NCBI GenBank assembly: GCA_025602915.1
Contig: JAHLJZ010000078.1
Coordinates: 45,913 to 109,912, forward strand
Length of the DNA stretch: 64,000 nucleotides
Source: Paraphysoderma sedebokerense
Taxonomy: Eukaryota; Blastocladiomycota; Physodermatomycetes; Physodermatales; Physodermataceae
Direction: 5' to 3'
Shown here: one piece after another, positions 1 to 12,152 of the stretch
Numbering within the stretch: position 1 is the first letter of the stretch
Layout of the letters: every line of letters begins with the position of its first letter
The notes under the pieces: model-generated
What the model was told of the DNA's origin: nothing
Database searches by the model: none
Seen by the model: only the letters and a program-made list of their open reading frames with translations
Program-made: the position numbers and the translations under genes

Positions 1-2939
1 AAAAACAGACCCTGTGTCGCCTCCAAACTCTCTGCAAAAGTGGTACCGCATATCTTGGAAACCTTAATTTCAAGAATTTAAATCTTCTTCTAGCTACCAA
101 TCCTCTTCCAACTCTGTTGATCAATGCGACTGCTCGAAGGGCCTTCTTGTAGTTTAACCTTCCCAAATGGCCCCGATAAGTAGCTTGAATTTTGATGGCA
201 CAAGCTTTCTGAAGTAAGAAGTGGGTGCGGGTCTTGTACATGTGCCACGTCGCTTGAATTTTGGAGGCTAGACGGATTTTGATTTCCAGGCGTTTTTTCT
301 CAAAAAGATGGAGCTACAACGACCCAAAGTAGAGGCATTAGGGGACAAAAAAATGCAAATTTCCAGATTGAGCAAAAGATATGGTACCGTTCGAGGAGAA
401 CGAATGAAGACTTTCGTTTTACCGAATGCATATTCGGACTCGGGGATTTTGTAAGCTTCAAACAACTTTTTAATACCGTCGACATCGGATCCATTCCAAG
501 CAGGCCATGTCGCCGCCGAAAGCATTTTGTACCTGGAAATTTGTTAAATAACGGAACAGAAGAAACGAGACCAATCAGTTTCACGGACCTGTACAAAAAC
601 TTATCGAATCTCGAGCGATGGCAATAACCTGCTCTTTTAACTAAAATATTTTCCAATAATCCAAGGTACTTTATCTGGTGTTTGACCAATTCATTGTCGA
701 ACAAGCCTGGCGTCTTACTCGAATTTGGCTTGATACATCGGATATAGTGTGGGTTTTTACTCAACAAATTTTCCATGAGTGCATTCATGCTAGTTCGAAA
801 TTGGGACGCCAATGTTTCAATTCTTTTTGTGCCGCCAGTTCCATTCTCGTTGAACAATTCTCTAAAAACCGAACACGTAGAAGATCGCAAAAGGACTTTA
901 ACATCCGCATGTAACGTATCAGTATTTCTTTCCAAGAACCCAGATGCATTGTACAGCACATCGCCGGCGTAATGTTTTAGCCGGAACGAGTCATGCGGTA
1001 GAGTTTTATCCGATTTCGATTTTTCGCGGGAATCAAAATGCGGATGCTTCGACACTATATTATTAAGTTTGTCTAAGAAAGTTTTGTCGCTTGTGTTTCC
1101 GACCATGGCACATTCTTCGTCCAATAAAGTCAGGATACCGTTCTTTTTCTGTGAGCAAGAGTTTACGGTGAGTACCTTACATAACCGAGAACAGAAAAGG
1201 AGCAGACACACACTGATTCAATCAGTTCGCAAATAACTTGATTATTGAAGAATTCAATATTCTTCCATTCGATTCCTTCGGATTGGTATTCAGCTTGCTC
1301 CGAACGAAGGGTAAGCTCAATAAAGATTTGTTGTAGTTTCTCGTTACAAAAATTGATAATAAATTGTTCAAATCCATTTTTCTGTTCGCAAAGATGAAAC
1401 GATGAGTGATGACTCCAATTATTGTGCGGGGACACAGTTAATGAAATTACCTGGAAAATCTCAAAACCGTAGATGTCAAGCACACCAATCACAGATTTCT
1501 TGGTTTTCTCTTTTGACATAATCTGATCGTTAATTTTTGCGACCAGTGAATCGAACAGTCTTCCGTATATGGCCTTTGCACATGCATCACGAGCGGCCTG
1601 CGCCTTCGGAACCGTCAATGGAACAACCATATCCTCACCACCTTGTTTTTTGTCTTTCATCACTCGAGAAGTAAGTGCTGTCGATAATGCATTGGGAGTC
1701 ACACCAAGGAGGTCAGCTGCCGTGGATAACACCTCGGCGTTTGCAACGCGACTATTAGGGTTTTCTTCACTAAATGCATCGAATTGAATATTCCCTAAAT
1801 GCAGTATTGCTGCCACGGCTTGCAGGAATGATTTTTTATCTTCTGGTTTAATGCCAATAATATCAAAAGCCGACTACAAAAACTCAGATGAGGAAAAGCA
1901 GATAACAAGCAATGGTCACTTTGGTCACATACCAAAACTTCTTGAAACTTTTCTTTGTCGTCAACTTCTGGAATGGTTGTTACCGAACTTTTCAAATATC
2001 CATAGTCTTCGGCTTTATCGGTAAGCTTGGTGTACTCGCGAATTTCTGGAGTTGCACCTCTAACAAGTTGATAAAATATGTGAAACGTTCTTTCTTCTTC
2101 TGATCTTTGAATAACTCTAGATTTTTCGAGCAAGTCTACCAATTTTTTGGTGTTAGTAGTCCTAAAAATTGCTTTTGTAAACTACTGCTGAAGCTTACAA
2201 GTCGTGATTTTTCCGCCGATGGGATCCGCTTTGAAATCAAATTCCAATTCCATGTACTTCCCCTACAATATTTTGAATGTATTAGAATATCTTAAGACCC
2301 TAGCGGGACAAGAAGGACAAACACATACGAAACGAGAAGAATTGTCGTTTCTCATTGTCTTCGCATTGCCGAAAGCTAAACGAGGTGCCGTTAGCACGGT
2401 TTAAACACAGCCAAGACGGAAATGCATTGCAAGGACAACCTTCAAGGAGTGGATTCGAATTTAAAAGTTGAGATTTAATCGCATTCACTTTTTCTGTACT
2501 TCCTGACACTTCGGCTATGTACTTCATGAAATACTTCGACGTTTCCGTCTTACCAGCACCACTTTCACCGGTGATGATAACACACTGGTCTTGATTTCTA
2601 TCTCTCATCATTCTATAACTGTCGTCCGCGATAGAATAAATATGGGGCGGGAGTTCAAAGATAGTTTTGCCTCGGTACATATCTATGTACTTTTCTCCGT
2701 ATTGGTCAATATGCTTGTACGGGTTTACTGCAATCACGACATCGCCGATTAATGTCTTTGAAAAGGGAAAGACGAAACAATATCATAAGTACTGGCACTA
2801 TGTCAGTAGTAATTTAAACATAATACGAAGCACGAACATAAATCTTTGAGTCGTCGAAGCGAACTTTGAGGTTATCTGATAATTCATTTTCGTTTACTTC
2901 ATTCAACAGGACACAGTCCTGCACACCGGGCTCAGTCAT
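1..2939 (-). CDS. Class I-like myosin heavy chain (3' end beyond window)
   Basis: Actin-based motor, minus strand, interrupted by several introns. The first Met is at 2939. The motor head is recognisable in order: an N-terminal segment with VVIAVNPYKH, the P-loop GESGAGKTETSKY, switch I rebuilt across two introns as RNDNSSRFGKYM, switch II/relay GVLDIYGFEIFQ, the actin-binding region PHYIRCIKPN, then KYLGLLENI and the converter motif KTKVFIRSPRT. The last visible exon (about 313 to 1) carries three or four IQ-type light-chain sites (for example KIQATWHMYKTR and KIQATYRGHLGR). The KYLGLLENI and FIRSPRT motifs fit class I myosins; several IQ sites make the neck longer than in yeast Myo3/Myo5. 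The tail lies outside the window, so the subclass is open. Confidence 0.9.
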
Positions 2940-3419
2940 TCTTTGACTTTCTGCGACAAATTAAGAAAGCAGAAACGTTAATGGAGAAAGGAAGCGAACA
3001 GCAGTCGGAGACGAAGACAGTTAATTGCGAAGGAATTCATCGTCTCATTCTCCGACGGCCCTTTGGAGCCTTCATGTCAAAGGGCCCGTCCTTTCCCACT
3101 TCAAAACGCGCTTCTGGATTGATTAATTTTATATATGCTATTACTGCTTATCTAAACATATTTGTCTTAGTGACATGAAGCATTCATAAATAAAAGGATA
3201 TAGAACCATGGAGTCTAAGGCTGGCATGTACGAAATTTACTTGAGTAAAGTCATTATTTCCAGTCGATGTTGTCCGTCGTCGCGCTTTCCATGGTCGTTC
3301 CACTTTCCCTGGAGCCATCTCAACCCACCCACAGTTATACAGGCTCCTCTTACAGTCTTATTGTTTCCGTTTGAAATGGAATCCGCCTTCTATCTACCCT
3401 ATTGAAATTTCTTATATTC

Positions 3420-6400
3420 ATGCTCACTGCCAACAAGCGCTTATCCGATGAGGTCAAATCCTCGTCGTCCACCTCCTCTTCTGCTCTGCGTCCAGTAAAA
3501 GTCATCTTAAGGATCAGACCTCGACATCATTTTGAAAAACCAAGCTGTATTTTACTGGAAAATCAAAATTCTATTCGTATACCCAACCCCAGAAACCCAA
3601 ACGAATATCTTAATTACAAGTTTGACAGATGTTACGGAGAAGAGAGTACCCAGGAGGATCTGTTTGAGACCGACGTCAAACCTTCACTCGATCAACTTTT
3701 TGCTGGAATAAACACATGTATATTTGCTTATGGAGTCACTGGAGCTGGTAAGCTTTGTCTAGACCTATATGTCAATTATAGTGAAGAATGTGACATAATG
3801 TTTACTATCGTTATCGTGGATAGGCAAAACTTTTACTATCACCGGATCCGAAGAGAAACCAGGAATTATTCCTAACGCTATGAAGTATCTGCTTAGTCAG
3901 TCTCAATTTTTTGACGAATGCAATATAACGATTTCATTCTTTGAGATATACTGTGAAGATGTGTGGGATCTGCTGGTGCCTCGACAGCTGGTACGAGCAT
4001 TGATTTGTTCAGTTCTCACCCGCGCCGCTAACTGACAAAACTCAGCAAACTACGTCTCTCAAAATTCGAGAAGATCAGAATAAGAACATTTTGATTGCCG
4101 GGTTGAAGGAAGTTCCAATCAAAGAGTTTAGAGATTTTGGCGAGGTGTTCAAGTGCGCATTTTCAACTCTTGAAGTCCGACAAGCTTACCTTCTAATCTG
4201 CCATTATTAGAACCGCGACCAAAAATCGATCTACAGCTGCGACAAACCTGAACGCTCACAGTTCACGGTCTCATTCTGTCATGCGGATACAGGTATAGTG
4301 ATAGCTGGTTAGGTATCTTTGTCATGTGCATGTTCACTGACTTCAATTCTTTCAGCTTGCGACAAGAGACGGAGATAAAATCACAAGCAGCAAAATGTAT
4401 ATTCTAGATTTGGCAGGAGCAGAGAACAACAAGAAAACAGGGAATAAAGGAAAAGAAAGGATGGCGGAATCAGGAGCAATTAATAAGTCGCTGTTTGTTC
4501 TCGGAAATGTGGTGGATGCATTGAACAGCAAAGCGGTACGTTTCATTATAAACAATTTTTAGATATCGAATGCCGGAATTTCCCCTCATTCTGAAACAAT
4601 TTATTGCAGCATCGGATACCGTACAGAGATTCAAAGATGACTAGGATACTACAAGATTCTTTAGGCGGAAACAGTTTAGCCATGATGATTGCTAATATAG
4701 CATCCAGCGAGAACTATTATACAGACATATATCAGTATGTAATTGCTATTGCACTCCGCCTGTTGTTCCTCAGTTCTGATCTCTCGCACCAATGATATTT
4801 AGAACTCTCAATTTTGCATCTAAATCGAAGAAAATAGTAAATCAGCCGGTTGTGAATGAATCAACAGGTCGGTCTTTTATTTAATAAGCTCTTGCCTGCT
4901 TTTTTGGCTCTTGACTTATCGCTTCTACGGCGTTAACAGCATTTCTTGGTCGCCGTGTATCTAATGAGTCCGCCACTTCCGCATCCACCGCAATAGAGCG
5001 AAAAATTGAAACCAAAGCCGGACCGAAACGAGTTCTGGAGTCTCAACCAGCTGGGCCGAGACCACCAATGAAAAAAAGAAAAGTTGCAGAGGATGTTGTT
5101 ACCGCTGAGCAGTTAGTCGCTTTCAAGAGGGAGCTCTTGGAGACAGTGGAAGAGCAGCTGCACAGTACTACGAAGGGATTAATAAGGTAGCACCCGCAAA
5201 ATTCGCCATAATTACGAGGCAACGCTGATGGCTTCCGTTTCTGTAGCCCAATTCTTAGGAAACAGCAACCGTGGGTATCGTCTGAAACTCAAGTCAGGTT
5301 GGAGAAACTGGAGAAAAGAATGTATGCTTGTTCACTTTTTCTGATATTGGTACCCGCTGAAAGTTGTCCCTGACCATATTTGCATGTACCCATAGTGAAA
5401 CAAGATTGCAGGTCGATAAAGATGTATTGCTTGAAATGTCACCGGCTACTCAAATGAAGGTCGCAAAAGGATTTCTTGTTAAAGCCAGACAATATGAAGC
5501 GCAAGGCGATACGGAGAAAGCTCAGGAATCATATCAGCGAGGTCTGTTTTTGTGAACCACCATCTTCTCGAATGACATCTGTTTTGATTCCTTAACTTAA
5601 CGCTTTTCTGTCACAGCACATCCACTACTCCCGGAAAAATCACAGAAAATTGAAAAGAAAATACAAAAACTTCAAAAAATATCGCAAGACGGATCTGGTG
5701 GCAATCCGTCATCATCGTTGTCTAAATGCTCTACCTCAATCATGTCTGCTTCTCTCCTCATGGCTACACAGTACGATCAGTTACTTCCTCCAGAGGAATC
5801 CTTCAATGTTCCAAAGGCAAGCTCGAAAGTGAAACCGACTGCAGACTCATCAATTGCTGAGACACGCCCAGATAAGAATGATTCCCATCGGGGTAACCAC
5901 CACTCTCCTTCCTCGTCTTTAGATACGTCGGTTCTAACCTTAATTGTGAAAAGGTCAAACATTAGAAACGTCAACTCTTCTTTCTTCGTCAAATCTGTCA
6001 TCGACAGCCTATTCTTCAATTCCCAATTCACTATCCACCTCAAATCCCCCGTCATTTAAGTTAAACACCGTTGACATTCCACAAAATCTAGAATACGATC
6101 TGAACGTCGATCTTCCTCCACAGCCACAACCCAAAAAAAGGAAACGAGCAGATATAACAGATATTTTTGACCAAGATTTTTTCCCGAAAGATTATGAAGG
6201 CACCAAAAAAAAGCAAAAAAATTCATCCTCATCTTCTTCGTCGGCAGTTGGAAATATTGGGGGAATTGGATTGGACGGATTGGTTTATCGAATTTCGACT
6301 GTTCCACAGGATGTTAGGGAACGCGTCGAAAGCGATGTCTTGAGAATTTTGAATTGTGGCGATAAGAAAAAGATAAAAAAGTTGAAAGGAATGGGTGATA

Positions 6401-6674
6401 AACGAACTCAACAGGTTCTTTGTCCATTTTATTCTGACTGATTTAAAATATGGTGGTCTAATTTAACTTTCATGTATCTACATCCAGGTGATTGATTATC
6501 AATCTGAAAATGGAGATTTCAAAGCTTTGGAAGACTTAATTGAAGCCGGTTTATCAGAAAAAATGATTGCAAAGTTGATTGAGGTGATTTTTTGTTTCCT
6601 ATTCATATATTTCATCTCGAATTTCTTGTCTCCTTCAGCGCGCAATTGATCTGGTCACTAACCATGAGTGTTAA
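3420..6674 (+). CDS. Kinesin-10 (Kid/KIF22-type chromokinesin) with C-terminal HhH domain
   Basis: Plus-end-type microtubule motor, likely a chromosome-arm motor in mitosis. There are about 14 exons; the start is the ATG at 3420 and TAA is at 6672-6674. The motor has [10 protein letters not shown] near the N-terminus, a P-loop [15 protein letters not shown] split by an intron at 3748-3823, switch [13 protein letters not shown] (4211-4292), switch II DLAGAE (usually DLAGSE), and the [19 protein letters not shown] block. The tail has basic NLS-like patches ([20 protein letters not shown]). It ends in a helix-hairpin-helix DNA-binding segment, [12 protein letters not shown] followed by [11 protein letters not shown], as in KIF22. 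Most exon joins keep frame; the donor of the intron that ends at 6060 is ambiguous (several phase-0 GT sites). The neighbouring myosin is divergent, with about 480 bp between start codons. Confidence 0.9.
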
Positions 6675-6927
6675 TTCACACCTTAATGTAGGAAAATTTT
6701 TGAATACATTCATGTATATATTTTCGTCTCCCTGAACTAAATCATCAATTTAATACAGATAAATGATTTATAGAGAATCTGCATTGAGTTAATTTGTTGA
6801 AAACAACGACGACTCAGCAGTTGCAGAAACCTTATGTTACAAATTATATTATTTTATGTTACATCCCAATTTCATACAGTCGAGGAGCAGCGCCTGTTTA
6901 AGATCTTCGTGTTTGATCTTGTTTCTG

Positions 6928-7523
6928 ATGGCGGAAACTTTGGGAAACCAGATTTCCTATCAATGGCGATTAAATGAAATGGACAAGCTGACAGACTGAG
7001 GATAATTTACAAACTACCCGAATACTTGAAGTCACACTATAATCATTGGAAAGCGAATATAGATGAAGAGAATTCTATTCTGAACAACAGCGCAGCTCAT
7101 TCCGAAGTGATACGTCGAATCCACTCTCCTGCCCCGTCTAGAGTAAGACTTCCTGATCCCTTAATTCCGACGTTGATGAATTCTTCTCCTACATCCCCGC
7201 CGGCCAAAATCGTCTCAAACCCAACATCTGAATCAACAACCACATCGCGTCAGCCTGACATTTCATCGGTCTCATCAGTTGCGCCGCCTACTAATGATTC
7301 ACCTTCTAAAAAACTATTGCCGCCCTGCACTGGTATTAACGGATTGTTGCTGGACAACACACATACTGTTGATGTTCCCTTGCCTAGCGATTCGGCTGAA
7401 TTTTCGGATTTTCTTGACCAACAGACACCACATGGATGCCTCGTATCGGGAGTAAGCGATTCCGCGCAACGAGATTCAGCCTGTAATGTCGCGACTCGCG
7501 TGCTTTCATTCATTCACGGGTAA
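6928..7523 (+). CDS. Unrecognised Ser/Pro-rich protein, possibly frameshifted
   Basis: An open frame from just after a TGA near 6974 to TAA at 7521-7523 codes about 180 residues rich in Ser, Pro, Thr and Asp, beginning around RIIYKLPEYLKSHYNHW. It has no convincing in-frame ATG at its 5' end. A short ATG frame at 6928-6999, ending NEMDKLTD, overlaps it in another frame, and a -1 shift near 6995 would join the two smoothly. Alternatively an upstream exon is missed, or the GT at 7522 is a splice donor and the gene runs on. I recognise no family. It lies between the kinesin-10 and the subtilisin-like gene on the same strand. Confidence 0.35.
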
Positions 7524-7602
7524 ATTATTCTGTCGCGTTGCCAACCGCGGACATGGACAGGAATGTATCCGTTGCATAGCTGCATTCTACTTCATAACAG
7601 GC

Positions 7603-9215
7603 ATGAAGCTCTTAATAATTCAGAAATTCTACGTAATGGTGCTTCTTTTGTATTGAAGAGGTTTATAAATAGCGTATCAGTCGTCAAGAGTTTTTGTTGA
7701 AAAGAAACTGCAGTTCGGCATACTTGCCGCGTTCTTACTAGCACTATCACCTTCGATAAAGAGTTTGGTCATTGACAATGATGGGAAAAAATTGTTGCCC
7801 GACGAAACCAACAACCGCGTATCTTTAACCACTCCCAATAGGAGGATTCCAACAATTGGCGCAAGTCTAGGTCCATACTTTTGGTATCTTGATGAATTAG
7901 ATGGTGTGGTTGACAACAAATATACCTTTCCCGCGCAAGCTGGTAATGGTGTCGATGTCTACGTGGTGAGCATGTTATTTCCTACACCAGGATTTGAAAT
8001 TCATCATCTGATTTAACCGACTATTTAGATCGACAGTGGGATTGATATTGAACACAAAGGGTTTGGCGGCCGCTCGAGCAATATTGCCAACTTCGTCACT
8101 GGAGAAGACAAAGATTATACCGGCCATGGTAATTATTTTATTCATTTGCAAGAAAATGTGAGAAAAAGTAACACTCTTCTGTAGGTACACATGTTGCAGG
8201 AATTGTTGCCAACGTGGCTAGAAAGGCAACAATATTTGGAATTAAAGCTTTGGGTAAGTAAGAAGTCAATTGCCCGCTGGACATGTGAATCTCTGTTTTA
8301 TGCACCAATTCAATTGACATAGCTCTTTCGGTGGTATAAAGATTCCCGAGGCAGGACTGTTAATATCCCCAACAAGCCGACGAGCAATTCAGGGGCCGAA
8401 GCGGTTAAGTTTGCCGTAGAACAAATCAAGATGAAGAAGAAAGAAAGAAAGTCAGTCATAAACTATTCTGTTAGTGGAGAAATGCTTAATACCCACAGTG
8501 AGTTATTTTGATTGTTCCATATATGATTCTTAACTCAGACAAATGCTCATTTACAATTTCACTGACTCTATTACACAGCCCCGTTGATAGCAGAAATTAA
8601 AAAAGCAACAGAAGCAGGAATTCCAGTAATCGTTTCCGCAGGGAACGGTTTCACTGACGCATGTAGGAGAGCTCCGCCTGGAGCGGTTCCGGAGGTGATT
8701 ACCGTTGCCAACGTCCGGAGAAACAACACGTTGTTCAAAGACCCAAGTGGAAAGGGCGGAAGCAATTTTGGGCCATGTGTTGACATTGCCGCGTAGTACG
8801 TTAATTTCAATTTTATTATATGCAAAGCCAAGTACATTATAACGTGTTTCTGTTATTTTGTCAACATATTAAAGTGGCACAAACATACCATCTGCAGTTG
8901 CCGGTACCGCTGGAGCAGCAACTCCTAAAACTGGTACAAGAATGGCAGCACCAGTAGTTTCTGGTATGTCAATCAGTTTGCACCGTGATACGGTTAAAAT
9001 TTATATTAAAGCTATCTCACACAGGCATTGCGGCAATACTTCTCTCGATGGGCGCACCGCCAGAAGATCTGCTTCAAATAATTCGTAAACTGTCAACAAC
9101 AAGTGCCTCCGTAGAAGGACTTGTCCACCCAGACGGCAACCTTAATCAACTACTTTTAAACACTAAACTGAAAGTAGCTAGTCTAAGTTTGATGCTATCA
9201 CATGGAAGGACATAG
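7603..9215 (+). CDS. Secreted subtilisin/proteinase K-family protein with Ser-to-Arg active site
   Basis: Serine peptidase family S8 fold. Proposed exons are 7603-7632, 7714-7965, 8029-8128, 8185-8253, 8342-8497, 8579-8795, 8875-8963 and 9025-9215, which sum to 1,104 nt (367 aa) in frame. The N-terminus MKLLIIQKFYFGILAAFLL reads as a signal peptide and decided the start; the first exon is only 30 nt and less certain. The catalytic Asp is in VIDSGID (8032-8034), the His in GHGTHVAG (split at 8128/8185), and the oxyanion Asn region is VIVSAGNG. The nucleophile motif, normally GTSMAxP, reads GTRMAAP, with AGA at 8939-8941. The stretch between signal peptide and catalytic domain is too short for a full I9 inhibitor propeptide. 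It is likely a pseudoprotease unless the codon is a sequencing error. Confidence 0.85.
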
Positions 9216-10353
9216 GAAGTGAAATGCTTGGGTTGTAAGCGCAGGATAGTTCAGAGGTGACATTAATGTGGTAGTTCCACGGTGTTTGAAGTTAGATTAT
9301 TGACTGGAATCTTATCCGTTCGGAGGAAAAGTAGAAGGATTCTTATAAGTATGTTGAGATTATGTAAGAATGGTTACCGAGAGAATTATTATACAAATGA
9401 CAATTGCAATACTTGATAGAAAAATAGGAATAAATGATTAGAATTAAATCTCGTAATATCGATGAAACTGGATGATACAAACGAGCGCAGCATTGTGGAG
9501 ATGTAGATTCAAACATGATACCTAACATATGGAGACGCAAGAGCTTGTTTGATTTTAGGACAAAATTGAACAAACATTTTATTCATAATCGAAAGTTAAT
9601 TTATCCCTAAAACACCTAATATACCTAAAATAAGAATGAATTTAAAGTAATAGCAAGAACATAACAGAGAAATGAACGGACCACTATTGAAATCGATGTT
9701 GCAGAATTCTGTTAAACAAATAATCTCGATGACAGGTGAGTCCCCTTTGTAAAATACATCTTTGTTCATTTCGCCATCAAAAGGAAAACATTGATCACTC
9801 ACTCATTACAATCGACGACCTATCACCAGATAACACTTAAGACGTGGCAAAGAAATGATAGCAAGAGGAAGGAGAAAACAGAATTGTGTTGCTCTGTGAC
9901 CTTACAGATATCCAAATATCAAATCAAGGTCCCGATCACCTTATGAAAGATTCTTTTCCACGTCCAGGGAAAGTAGGCTTAGGCATTCCTCATGTCGATT
10001 GGAACGGAAACTGCAACCGGAACTCGCATCATTATTACGGAAAACATTCACAGTCACAATGTGATGGTTCTGTCGTTTGTTCGGTTAATGCAGTTGTTCT
10101 TAACAAAGCCTGTCAGTAGCCTGTCGCACACAACGTCATACGCTTGGACGCCGTTCTGCCGTTCATGGCTCCGCCCTGGCGCCCGTCGGATGATCAATTT
10201 ATTAAGGTCACCGTAAAGTGGAACTCCGCCCCCCGACACCGATATATCTAGTCTCCGTATCATAATTCCACTATTCTCTGCCTTGCGCTACTCTTTCCTC
10301 CTGCTGGATACTCTATATATCTCCCATCACATAGCTGTTTTGGAATATTAACG
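9216..10353. other. Intergenic, no supportable gene
   Basis: About 1.1 kb between the subtilisin-like gene and MEMO1. Short frames occur on both strands (for example 9596-9802 minus, with a hydrophobic C-terminus, and 9886-10119 plus), but none matches a family I know or shows convincing splice context. A GC-richer patch lies around 10130-10240. A TATA-like CTATATAT at 10313-10320, about 35 bp before the MEMO1 ATG, is a plausible core promoter element. Confidence 0.5.
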
Positions 10354-12152
10354 ATGATACGATGTGCTACTCATGCAGGGTCATGGTACCAAGATAAAGG
10401 TCCGCCTTAATTGTAACCCTATATCAAACGACTTAATACTGACTTGCAGTTTTCTTAATCTCATTGCTTCTTCCGTTCCTCTTTATCTTCTTTTTGGTGT
10501 CGTTTTTGTATATATTCTAAATTCAATTAGACAAAGTTTTGTCAAAGGAACTAGATGAATGGCTTTCGGATGTGACGAGTGTAGAGTACTTGGACGAAGA
10601 AGAAACTAGACCTCCAATTGCGAATGTTAAAGCGATTATTGCACCGTGAGTATTCTATATCTGAATGAGTTGTGGATAAGTGAATTCTGGAAAAATTGTC
10701 AGTCGAGGGAGTAGCAACGAATTAGTAGTTTCTACGAGGTGAAGGAGGAACTGTGTTCAGGTTATTGACTGACTTAACCCTTACTTTCGGAATTGTTTTC
10801 TTTTCGATTTTGCGTTGGTTTGAATTGGTTTACATTAGACATGCAGGATATTCTTATAGTGGTCGAGCCGCAGCCTTCGCTTATGCATGTGTCGATACTT
10901 CGAATATGTAAGTGGTCACTCCATTTCTTTTGATTTGTGATATTCTTCCGTTTTTACTCATTATGCTGTTATACCGAAATCGACGATACGAATTCATGAT
11001 CCACAAAATTTTCCGGCTAATCCATACGACGTACAGCGAACGAGTCTTTATTCTGGGTCCTTCACATCATTCTTATCTCACTGGTTGCGCTTTAACCGCA
11101 TGTTCAGTGTACGAAACACCATTGGGAGATCTCAAAGTTGATGAAGAAAGTAAGAAACACATTCGTTATTTCCTTCTTTTGGGAGTCTACGGCTGACTGG
11201 TTGTCTGATTGTAGCGATTGCCGAATTGAAAGAAAATGGTCGATTTGATACCATGTCACTCTCGGTGGACGAAGATGAACATAGTATTGAGATGCACCTT
11301 CCTTATATACACAAAATTATGTCCAGGTACGGTTAATTTTACTAATTTATTCTCTCATTAGCACCGCTAATTTACATTCACCTATCCCAAATGACCCGCA
11401 TTAGATCCAGGGGTGAAGACTTCTCTATCGTTCCTATTCTCGTAGGCGCCACATCTCCAGAAAAAGAAAAATACTATGCAGAGATACTATTACCCTACTT
11501 TTTAGATCCCACCAATTTATTCGTTATTTCCTCCGATTTCTGTCATTACGGTTCACGTTTTGGATTTTCTCCATTTTCATCATCCTCGTCATCTTCATTC
11601 TCCAGTTCTTCCAACTCGTCTTTAATCACCTCTACATTCCGTCAAACCAAATCTGACAACCGCAGTGACCATTCGAAATCAGAATCTCAGACTAAATCAA
11701 CCCCAATCTGGAAGCAAATCGAAAAATTAGATCACGAAGCTATCGAGATCATTGAAAATTTAGATACAAAAGGATTCTACAAGTACCTTAAACAAACTAA
11801 AAATACTATCTGTGGACGACACCCTATAGGCGTTTTACTCAATATTCTTGACCTCGCAAAAAGTGAATTGAAGAGTTCAAGTTCTGTTGGCTCTTCAGAT
11901 CAGGATAAAGTAAACGGGGAAAGTAGTACATCAATTCAAGACAAAGGAAACCCAAAGAAACGAAAAGCAGAAAGTGACGAAGGTGAGGAAAATGAAACAG
12001 ATCAAGAAGCTGAAGCTGGAGAAGTCAAACGGAATGAGGATTCGGATAAACAATTGTTTTTAAAGTTTACGCGGTACGAACAAAGTTCAAAATGTATGAA
12101 AAAGACGGATAGTTCAGTCAGCTATGCTAGTGCTTTTGTTTGTTTGATTTAA
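10354..12152 (+). CDS. MEMO1: MEMO1 family protein (complete copy)
   Basis: Homologue of animal MEMO1 and yeast Mho1, related to extradiol dioxygenases; animal MEMO1 binds metal and is tied to redox and cell-motility signalling. Exons are 10354-10399, 10531-10645, 10839-10907, 11037-11149, 11215-11326 and 11405-12152, giving 400 aa in frame. The N-terminus [12 protein letters not shown] matches the family start. The expected metal-site and Cys motifs are present: [29 protein letters not shown] and [10 protein letters not shown]. The C-terminus DSSVSYASA is also typical. It is about 100 residues longer than human MEMO1 because of a Ser-rich insert after [13 protein letters not shown] and an acidic Lys/Glu-rich insert before the last strand. 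The 26.4-kb repeat begins inside exon 4 of this gene. Confidence 0.93.

Noticed and set aside
7678-7713. Acceptor at 7678 as start of the second subtilisin exon
   Set aside because: Also keeps frame, but the acceptor at 7713 (CTGCAG) gives a better signal peptide core; not fully excluded.
9343-10263. Several 60-80-codon frames on both strands
   Set aside because: No homology, no exon signals; hydrophobic stretch at 9596-9802 not enough to call a gene.
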